Source: Agapanthus africanus
Lineage: Eukaryota > Streptophyta > Magnoliopsida > Asparagales > Amaryllidaceae
DNA: 64,000 nucleotides
Assembly (NCBI GenBank): GCA_030015575.1
Contig: CM057338.1
Span: 635,306,189-635,370,188, forward strand
Direction of reading: 5' to 3'
Notes under the pieces: model-generated
Seen by the model: only the letters and a program-made list of their open reading frames with translations
Database searches by the model: none
What the model was told of the DNA's origin: nothing
In this document: positions 49,043 to 57,084 of the stretch, in pieces
Layout of the letters: every line of letters starts with the position of its first letter
Numbering within the stretch: the stretch's first letter is position 1
Made by a program: the position numbers and the translations under genes

Positions 49043-50749
49043 TGTTAGTGTATATGCCCTAGAGGCCATTACTGTATCATACTAGTATGTATATTACTTA
49101 ATGGAAGCTTGGGATATTCACCTTGTATTGACAATCTTGCTTAAAATGGTAGTATGCTACTTGGTTTGTTTTTACTTTAATAAGTGCATGTGTTTCTTTT
49201 AGCATATCGCTTATACATATTAGTAGAGCCCTTAGGATCTTTGCTTGATTACCAGCGTTGTGATGGCAGTCACACTCATGGGGGCTGGGTAATCTATAAG
49301 CACATCCTTATGCAGGTCCCTAGTCGCAGGACTATCGAGACAGGGCATCGATACTCCGGAGTAGACTAGCGTATGCGCTTCTTATCCCAGCTCGGGAGAC
49401 GGTCTGTCCCACAGCCGTCAGTACATCGTACTTGAGATAGTATGCGGGTGCTCGTTAGGTTACGAGTACACTGGACAGGACTCGTCGGGAACTGATTGGT
49501 TGGAATTATACCTATCGTCAGTTATCAGTTCCCAAGTGACATGAGTACAGCTTAGTCCGCTGACTTGACACTGTTAGTTCGCCTCGAATGTGTTCCCACT
49601 GTACTTTGATTACTACCCTACCACGGCTCAAAGGAGTCGTGCAAACAGGTAGTTTTTGGGTGCAGTCCCGAAGCCCTTGGAGGCAGTGACGGTTAGACAG
49701 GATTCGTCTCTCTCGGTATTGGGGGTTGACATCGCGCTGTGTCTAGGGGAGCCATTACACGAGTAGTCCGTGGCCAGGGCAAGCGAGATATACTGGTAGG
49801 TTTCCAGTGTTATCTCAGGGTGTTCTAGGATTCACTCCAACACGACTTGTACCGCTATTAGGGGACTGACCTTTACCGCCCCCTAGGCCCACCATGCGAT
49901 GTATCAGACGAACAGACCGGACTGTACGGAGACTGTCACATTCAGGCTCAGTAGGAGTTCAGATGGGTTTCACCTCGTCAGTCTTCTTATCGGCATCTAC
50001 CTGGGGACCATTACGCACAGCTAGTGCCGCTTGCGGTCTGTGGTTAAACCCACTGCCAGCGTAGTGTCGAGTCTTTAGAGTCCCACACAGAAAGCTATTC
50101 GCCTTCAGGCAAAAGAGTAGAGGTCGCAGGTTTTGCGATAGGTCGCATGGTTTTGCGACAGGGTTCGGTCACATCCGTGCACTTGTGCACGTTTAGTTTC
50201 CGGACAGTTAACACTAGCGGGCTTTGGTTTAAGCCAGATCCTAGTGTACGTTTTGGGATTGGTTTTTATCTCGTATGTATTCGTGTTCTTCGGAACGCGG
50301 ATGCGGGTGTGTATGCACAGTTGACAGAGAGATAGAGGCAGAGGATTCTCATTAGGGTTGTTGAATATTGACTGTTGACTATTGACTTTTTGCTAAACCC
50401 TAATGAGAATATGAAACATAATTAGCAATAATATTAATTAAGTATTATAGTGACATGGTTGTTGAGGGGTTGACTTTGTTGACTTGTTGACTTTGTTGAC
50501 CGGTTGACTAGGTTGGACTAGTTGACCATCATCATCACAATGGTTGTCATTTTCATGCAAAGACTTTTGCTTGCTTGTTCTGGTTTGCAAAATGAGTGCA
50601 TGGAAATGATATTGCCTTTGACATGATATGAACCATCACATAATAATACTTGATTAACATTATGGCTCATGATGCTTTTGGATTATGAGAGGGTGTATGA
50701 CAAAAGAGAGGCTCATTCTTTCTTTGCTTTTGTCTCTCTTGGTTTTGAG
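49043..50749 (+). mobile_element. Copia-H 5' LTR, left part
   Basis: Starts TGTTAGTGTATATGCCC and follows the C/I type of LTR. It carries the core hairpin (GGGAACTG 49487-49494, CAGTTCCC 49526-49533), the palindrome CGTGCACTTGTGCACG near 50175, and a dense TTGAC cluster (50368-50527). It is interrupted at 50749 by Copia-I, with TTGAG (50745-50749) as the left duplication copy. Confidence 0.92.
50368..50527 (+). promoter_or_regulatory. W-box (TTGAC) cluster in the Copia-H LTR
   Basis: Nine TTGACT/TTGACC words on one strand: three at 50368-50387 and six at 50470-50527, the latter spaced 8-18 bases apart. TTGAC[CT] is the core bound by plant WRKY factors. A role in stress-induced transcription is inferred; a simple-sequence origin by slippage of TTGTTGACT is also possible. 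Confidence 0.6.
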
Positions 50750-52777
50750 TGTTAGTGTATATGCCCTAGAGGCCATTACTGTATCATACTAGCTTGTATA
50801 TTACTTAATGGAAGCTTGGGATATTCACAGTTGTATATACAATCTTGCTCGAAATGGTAGTATGCTACTTGGTTTGTCTCTGCTTTAATATGTGCATGTG
50901 TTTCTTTTAGCATATTGCTGGTATACATATTAGTAGAGCCCTTAGGATCTTTGCTTGATTACCAGCGTTGTGATGGCGCTCGCACTCGTGGGAGCTGGGT
51001 AATCTATAAGCACATCCTTATACAGGTCCCTGGTCGTTGGACTATCGAGACAGGGCATCGATACTCCGGAGTAGACTAGCGTATGCGCTTCTCATCCCAG
51101 TGTGGGAGACGGTCTGTCCCACAGCCGTTAGTACGTCGTACTTGGGATAGTATGCGGGTGCTCGTTAGGTTACGAGTACACTGGACAGGACTCGTCGGGA
51201 ACTGTTGGTTGGTAATATACCTATCGTCAGTTATCAGTTCCCAGGTGACATGAGTACAGCTTAGTCCGCTGACTTGACACTGTCACTTCGCCTCGAGTGT
51301 GTTCCCACTGCACTTTGATTACTACCCTACCACGGCTCAAAGGAGCTGTGCAAACAGGTAGTTTTTGGGTGCAGTCCCGAAGCACTTGGAGGCAGTGACG
51401 GTTAGACAGGATTCGTCTCTCCCGGTATTGGGGGTTGACATCGCGCTGTGTCTAGGAGAGCCATTACACGAGTAGTCCCTGGCCAGGGCAAGCGAGATAT
51501 ACTGGTAGGTTTCCAGTGTTATCTCAGGGTGTTCTGGGCTACACTCCGACACGACTTGTACCGCTATTAGGGGACTGACGTTCACCGCCCCCCTAGGCCC
51601 GCCATGCGATGTATCAGACGAACAGACCGGACTGTACGGAGACTGTCACATACAGGCTCAGTAGGAGTGCAGATGGGGTTCACCTCGTCAGTCTTCTTAT
51701 CGACATCTACCTGGGGACCGTTACGTACAGCTAGTGCCGCTTGCGGTCTGTGGTTAAACCCACTGCCAGCGTAGTGTCGAGTCTTTAGAGTCCCACACAG
51801 AGAGCTATTCGCCTTTAGGCAAAACGAGTAGAGGTCGCATGGTTTTGCGACAGGGTTCGTTCGCATCCGCGCACTTGTGCACGTTTGCTGTCCGGACAGT
51901 TTATACTAGCGGGCTTTGGTTTAAGCCGGATCCTAGTATATGATTTGAGATTGGTTTTTCTCAGGGTATTCGTGTTCCTCGGATCACGAATGCGGGTGCG
52001 TATGCACAGTTGCTTGAGATTGGGGGAGAGGACCTTGTTTTGGGTTAATGGCATTTGTCATTTTATTAACCCTATTGTTTTTGTGTGGATTATTGTTAAT
52101 TGATAATTAGCTTAATTATTGTGCATGGTTGTTGTTGACAATTTGACTTCATTGACTTGTTGACCATATTGACAACTTGACCATAATCATTTCATTTGGA
52201 ATATGCTCTTTGATCTTTGCAAAAATGAAATGATAATGGTCAATTCATGATTTATCATGACAATTTTCAAGCTAATTATCTAATTAGAATTATCCTCACA
52301 TATTAGTGAGAATGGCTCACTATTATTCTCATTCTCTCATTTCTTTTCTCTCTCTTGCTCATCCTCTCCCTCAAGCTCTCTCCCTCTCATGTGTTGAGAA
52401 ACAAAAAGCTTGAGAAAAACCCTCTCTTGATCTTCTCTACTCACTTCTAGGGTTCAAGTCTTAGCATTTCTTGCACTCTAGTTACTCCTAGCTTGGAGTT
52501 GAAGCTAAAGGTGGTGGCTTTCGGGTGGATCCTTCTTTGACGGGAGAAGACAAGCAAGGTGATCCTTTTCTACCATACCTAGGAGCAAGGAGAGAAGGAC
52601 TAAAGACCAAAGGTATAACCTTTCTTCACTTAGCTACTTTGTAGTTAGGGTTAGCTAGTTTAAGTTTAGCAAAGATCCTCACAAGCATAGTCCATGTTGC
52701 CTAAGTCATTAAAAATCCGATTTTTATTATGTTTTCCGCCTCCCCGTAAGCACCGGGGTGGGCAACACGGACTTACA
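50750..52777 (+). mobile_element. Copia-I 5' LTR
   Basis: From TGTTAGTGTATATGCCC to CACGGACTTACA. Hairpin arms GGGAACTG (51197-51204) and CAGTTCCC (51235-51242) enclose GGTAATATACC (51211-51221). The CCCTGGCCAGGG palindrome is near 51478. A TTGAC cluster lies at 52134-52182, and a possible splice donor AAAG|GTATAA at 52613. ORFs in this LTR recur identically in the 3' LTR and show no domain. Confidence 0.96.
52134..52182 (+). promoter_or_regulatory. TTGAC cluster in the Copia-I LTR
   Basis: Six TTGAC words in 49 bases, four of them TTGACT or TTGACC (W-box). The copy in the 3' LTR is at 60203-60251. The family link with the H cluster supports a retained element rather than chance. Confidence 0.55.
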
Positions 52778-52778
52778 G

Positions 52779-52790
52779 TGGTATCAGAGC
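52779..52790 (+). other. Primer-binding site of Copia-I
   Basis: TGGTATCAGAGC lies one base after the LTR end. Confidence 0.94.
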
Positions 52791-52988
52791 CTAACTAAAC
52801 TCAAACTAGCTAAGTAGTTAAGTGTAACGAAGTTTCGAAACCGAAAAACCCTAAAACCAAACTTTTTCAAAATCCAACTTTCTGTTAAAATTTTTCCTGG
52901 TTAAAATGAAAAACTGTATACTTGTAAAATTGTCTCAGGCTTTTGTGTGAAACACCACCAAATACGAACCAGAGAGGAGCCAAGAGGA

Positions 52989-53032
52989 CCGCGGTTCCGC
53001 GGCATAAGGAAGCTCTTGCCGCGGAAGCGCGG
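52989..53032 (+). other. GC-rich stem-loop after the primer site (Copia-I)
   Basis: Arm CCGCGGTTCCGCGGC (52989-53003) pairs with GCCGCGGAAGCGCGG (53018-53032) with one mismatch; the loop is 14 bases. Each arm itself contains the self-complementary CCGCGG. Similar structures lie at about the same distance from the primer site in C, D, F and H. Confidence 0.75.
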
Positions 53033-53494
53033 CCGTCTTGTCAACTCTCTGTATCGTTTTTGCTGCAGTTTGTTTCTGAGTTGGTTTTAGGATTTTTAGG
53101 ATATGTTATATGTGCCCAGATTTTCCAGAACTAAAATTTACTTTTGGGGGCCTATAAATCCGTATTTTTCGGAACTTCACTACACTTTAACTATATCGGT
53201 TATATCTGTGATGCTTGTATGTATTGAACGTCGGCTAATCGCTATAAGTCGATTAGTCGGGGTTATACATCTCTGTGATCTGTGATTGTTGGTTTGTGGA
53301 TATGAATGGATTGGATTGTCGCGGGTGAATAGCCGGGTTGGATGTGAGATGAGCGTTATTTTTCTTTCATTCATTTGTAACATGTAAATTGATGTAATAA
53401 TATTCTTTGTATGGCCGCACAACCGGGTCGGGGTTGTAGCCGTCATTGTATAATTCTTTTTACTGTTTTTGCTCCTAGGATAGACCCATGGAGG

Positions 53495-53597
53495 GGGTGC
53501 ACAAACTACCGGGTATCTCGAAGTGCCGAGTGGCCTACTCACGGTGGTGAGGGAGGTTGCTTCGCTTCGGGTGCTTGGGGGGTAGTTTGCCGCACCC
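53495..53597 (+). other. Long conserved leader hairpin (Copia-I)
   Basis: Arm GGGTGCACAAACTACC (53495-53510) pairs with GGTAGTTTGCCGCACCC (53581-53597), with a small bulge. An outer helix, AGACCC (53482-53487) with GGGTCT (53602-53607), extends it. In Copia-D the same stem has four base pairs changed on both sides, which supports a real RNA structure. Confidence 0.78.
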
Positions 53598-53802
53598 GTA
53601 GGGGTCTTGGGTGGGGTATTGGCTATTCACCGCGACCGTGTAATCCGCTTTGCGTTGCAGGCTCGAACGCATTGCGGATTCCTAGTATATCCAATGTATT
53701 CATCTGTGATCTGTAATGTCTATCATTGCTATATATTTATATATAATAACTATTTAGGCGTTGCTTATGTTTTACAGCCGCGCTAGCCCAGCCCCCGCTC
53801 TG

Positions 53803-53825
53803 TCGTTAGTTAAGTAACCTAACGG
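53803..53825 (+). other. TTAAGTAAC-loop hairpin (Copia-I leader)
   Basis: The stem TCGTTAG/CTAACGG encloses the loop TTAAGTAAC. Copia-C has the same hairpin at 20713-20735. Copia-D (minus, 29235-29257) keeps the loop but has the stem CCGTAAG/CTTACGG, a compensatory change. Confidence 0.78.
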
Positions 53826-54852
53826 GTGATGACGGGGCCCCGTGGCGAATGCGAATGGCATAAGCGTACGTCATATTTTGGTTGTTTTCTGCAATGGTAG
53901 GATTAAATGATGGGACGCATTAAAAGAACTAATGCAAGAAATAAACCAAGTAAAAGTCGATTGGAACACTTTGAAAACCACTCGGTTCTTTTCAAAACTA
54001 AAACTTTTAAACGCGGAGCTTGAACCACTCCTTTTAAAAGCTATCTCGTTCCATCGATTATATCAAGTTCACTACGTTCACGGTTTCGCCAAAACCATCC
54101 GTAGCCCTCCGTCATTCCACATGAATGGTCAAAAGTATTCAAGCTATGTATTTTGGCCAAAGTCAAGGCATAGTGATTGGTAGCGTTTGGGTATTCATGT
54201 GCAGCATAGATAGATGCGTTGGTTTGGGACAGTCGTGCTGCCATTTTGGCCAAAGCCAAGGGTAGGTACGGGTGGGTCCAAATTAACCAGGAGAATGACG
54301 GGTAGAACTTGACATGTGACTTATGATATTTTGGCCAAAGTCAAGGTCATAAGAGCATGGGGCAAAAATCCACATCGGGAGTTTCATAAGTACTGAAACT
54401 TGCTAGATTTGCATACCATTTGGAGTGTGATGATTCTGGTAGGATTCCTTCGGTTTTATCACGCGATGATATTTGGATCCCGATCCTACTGTGAGTATAT
54501 GCTACTCCTCGGGAAAACTCTCACTTAACGATCAATGCTATAAACCTAGTAGGTGCCTAGAAAGGTGTTAGCGGGGCTACGCCCACAGGGAAAAGAGGTT
54601 ACTTAATTAAGGAACTTCGCGAAAGCGTTGGAAAACCTCCCTCGAAGTACCGACACTGGCCTGGCTGAACGGTTAAGCAAGTATTGTACGGTGAGAATGA
54701 TCCCGGCTAATCCTTTTCTTTATGGTTTGAGAAGGGATTCGAGAGACAGTGGGAGCCATCCAGTTTAGACAAACTAAAAACCACTCTAAACTTGCAAGAG
54801 CATCATGCTAAAGTGTTTCTTTTCTCTCTCCTAATTGCAGCGACCATTCAAG

Positions 54853-57084
54853 ATGACCGGACTTAAGTTACTATTAGATAAAAACATATTGACAGGGCCA
54901 AACTACAAAGATTGGCTCAGGAATGTCAAGATGGCTATCACTTATGACAAGCTGGGGTATATACTTACCACCAAAGCTCCCCCCGTCCCAGGTCCCACCT
55001 CCAGCGTCGCGGATGTAGAAATCCGTAAGACATGGGAGATAGATTGCGCGAGGGCCAAATGCCTCGTACTAGCCTCGATGGACAATGACCATCAGAGGAG
55101 GCACGAGAATATGGACCTAGAGTCCATATTTCTCCATACAAAAGAACTGTATGGAGAGCAGTCTCGTATCGCAAGATACGAAGTGTCGAAGAAGCTCTTT
55201 TCGGCAAGGTTGGCCGTCGGATCATCGGTAGCGGACCACGTGCTTAAGATGATCGGCTACATAGAGGAGCTCGCGGACCTTGGGACCACGTTGGAGAATG
55301 AACTCTATACTGATCTGATTCTCCAGTCCCTTCCTTCCACTTACGCCCAGTTCATTCTTAACTTCAACATGCAAGGAAAGGAGGTTGAACTTGCCGAGCT
55401 TCTGAACATGTTGAGGACTGCTGAGGGCACCCTACAGAAGGGTAGGGAGACATCCACTTTGTTTGTAGGAGGATCTTCCTCTTCTAGGTCCAGGGCGAAA
55501 GCCAAGGGCAAGAAGAAGAAAGCCCCCGCCAAACCAAGAGGCGGTGTCGGTAAAGTGGATACGAAGGGAAAGGGTAAAGCAACAAAAGTAGCGGGGAAGC
55601 TGGTGGGGAAGGAAGAATGCTTCTATTGTCACAAAAGTGGTCACTGGAAACAAGATTGCAAGGCTTGGAAAGCCAGAACACAGGATTTGAAGCGAGTTGC
55701 AGCTTCAGCTTCAGGTGTGTATGTTATTGAAAACTGTCTATCTATAAACTCTACTTCCTGGGTATTGGATACCGGATCGGGATCTCATATCTGTAATTCT
55801 TTGCAGGCGTTGAGAAAGCGTAGAGTTTTGAAGGCAGGTGACATGACCCTCAGAGTTGCGAACGGTGCTAGCATGGATGCTGAGGCCGTGGGGGACTATC
55901 ACCTGGGATTATCAGATGGACACTTTTTGGTTTTGCGTAGTTGTTATTATGTACCAAATGCAACCTGTAATATCATTTCTGTATCTTTATTATCTAAAGA
56001 AGGTTATGAATTTGCATTTGTAAGTAATGTAGTGAACATTCACCTTAATCAAGTGTTGATTGGGTCAGGTACATTGAACAACGGTATTTACGTTTTAAAC
56101 CAACCACAGGTTTTCAATATCCAGAATACACACAAAAGAAAGTCTCCAGAAATTAATAAAACTTTCTTATGGCATTGTAGACTGGGTCACATCAACGAGA
56201 GAAGATTGACTAAGTTACATACTGAAGGATATTTAGATTCGTTCGAATATCAATCGTATGCAACTTGTCAATCCTGTCTCAAAGGAAAGATGACAAAGGC
56301 TCCGTTTTCTGGACACGGAGAAAGAGCGAGCGAGCTCTTGGGACTCGTACACAGCGACGTGTGCGGTCCAATGTCTACACATGCGCGAAGCGGTTTTTCT
56401 TACTTCATAACTTTTACGGATGATTTTTCAAGGTACGGTTATGTCTTCTTAATGAAACATAAATCCGAGGCTTTTGAAAAATTCCAGGAATATAAGAGTG
56501 AAGTAGAAAAACAGACCGGCAAAAGTATCAAGATCCTAAGATCGGATCGAGGAGGAGAATACTTAAGTGCCGAATTCCTGAATTACTTAAAAGAGAATGG
56601 AATTCTCTCTCAGCTTACTCCTCCATACACTCCGCAACATAACGGTGTATCGGAGAGACGGAACCGAACCCTATTGGATATGGTACGGTCCATGATGAGT
56701 AACGCTGAGTTACCGCGATCTTTCTGGGGGTATGCGCTAGAAACAGCTGCATATCTTTTGAACCGTGTTCCCACTAAGACTGTGCCTACCACACCATATG
56801 AGTTATGGAGTGGGAAGAAACCCTATCTTAATCACATTAAGACATGGAGATGTCCAGCTTTTGTAAAAAAAGCAGCATGCGGACAAGCTCGAGGCACGCT
56901 CAGTACAGTGCAAGTTTGTGGGATATCCAAAGAACTCCAAGGGATATTACTTCTATTACGAAGGGGAACAAAAAGTCCTTGTTTCTCGCCATGCCCACTT
57001 TCTAGAACATCAGTTCATAGAAAAAGAATTAAGTGGGAGCGCAATAGAACTGGAAGAAATTCCAGAACCACAAACTATTACTGA
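54853..57084 (+). CDS. Copia-I gag, protease and integrase (polyprotein, first frame)
   Basis: I chose the ATG at 54853 (MTGLKLLLDK) because the open frame upstream starts only from TTG and because Copia-C has its ATG at the same point. Gag covers about residues 1-250 (NYKDWLRNVK, a Lys-rich tail), then a CX2CX4HX4C knuckle at 256-269. The protease active site DTGS starts at Asp306. The integrase zinc finger uses His441, His446, Cys472 and Cys475. The core has Asp502, Asp565 and Glu601, giving the classic D-35-E spacing. An extra A in a seven-A run at 56865-56871 shifts the frame near residue 672; the codons after that up to 57084 are read out of frame. RT and RNase H continue in the next frame. 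All catalytic residues seen are intact. Confidence 0.95.
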   Translation: MTGLKLLLDKNILTGPNYKDWLRNVKMAITYDKLGYILTTKAPPVPGPTSSVADVEIRKTWEIDCARAKCLVLASMDNDHQRRHENMDLESIFLHTKELYGEQSRIARYEVSKKLFSARLAVGSSVADHVLKMIGYIEELADLGTTLENELYTDLILQSLPSTYAQFILNFNMQGKEVELAELLNMLRTAEGTLQKGRETSTLFVGGSSSSRSRAKAKGKKKKAPAKPRGGVGKVDTKGKGKATKVAGKLVGKEECFYCHKSGHWKQDCKAWKARTQDLKRVAASASGVYVIENCLSINSTSWVLDTGSGSHICNSLQALRKRRVLKAGDMTLRVANGASMDAEAVGDYHLGLSDGHFLVLRSCYYVPNATCNIISVSLLSKEGYEFAFVSNVVNIHLNQVLIGSGTLNNGIYVLNQPQVFNIQNTHKRKSPEINKTFLWHCRLGHINERRLTKLHTEGYLDSFEYQSYATCQSCLKGKMTKAPFSGHGERASELLGLVHSDVCGPMSTHARSGFSYFITFTDDFSRYGYVFLMKHKSEAFEKFQEYKSEVEKQTGKSIKILRSDRGGEYLSAEFLNYLKENGILSQLTPPYTPQHNGVSERRNRTLLDMVRSMMSNAELPRSFWGYALETAAYLLNRVPTKTVPTTPYELWSGKKPYLNHIKTWRCPAFVKKAACGQARGTLSTVQVCGISKELQGILLLLRRGTKSPCFSPCPLSRTSVHRKRIKWERNRTGRNSRTTNYY

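Larger units (their letters stand above)
52791..54852 (+). other. Copia-I untranslated leader
   Basis: About 2.06 kb lies between primer site and gag. Many short upstream ATGs and no supported ORF are present, so scanning ribosomes would hardly reach gag on the full RNA. Conserved parts are the stem-loop at 52989-53032, a long hairpin (53495-53597), the TTAAGTAAC hairpin (53803-53825), three TTTTGGCCAAAG repeats (54151, 54244, 54329), and a pyrimidine tract with TTGCAG ending at 54840. Confidence 0.82.

Noticed and set aside
54600..54630. Short rRNA-like word TTAAGGAACT in the leader
   Set aside because: Only about ten bases match conserved large-subunit rRNA; the flanks do not agree.
54650..54700. 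tRNA-like A-box text (TGGCTGAACGGTTAAGC) in the Copia-I leader, also at about 21575
   Set aside because: No matching B box, acceptor stem or anticodon arm could be made from the following bases.
56865..56871. Programmed frameshift at the seven-A run in Copia-I
   Set aside because: The shift needed is +1, whereas A-rich slippery runs favour -1. The position between integrase and RT is unusual, and Copia-C reads through in one frame at the same place.
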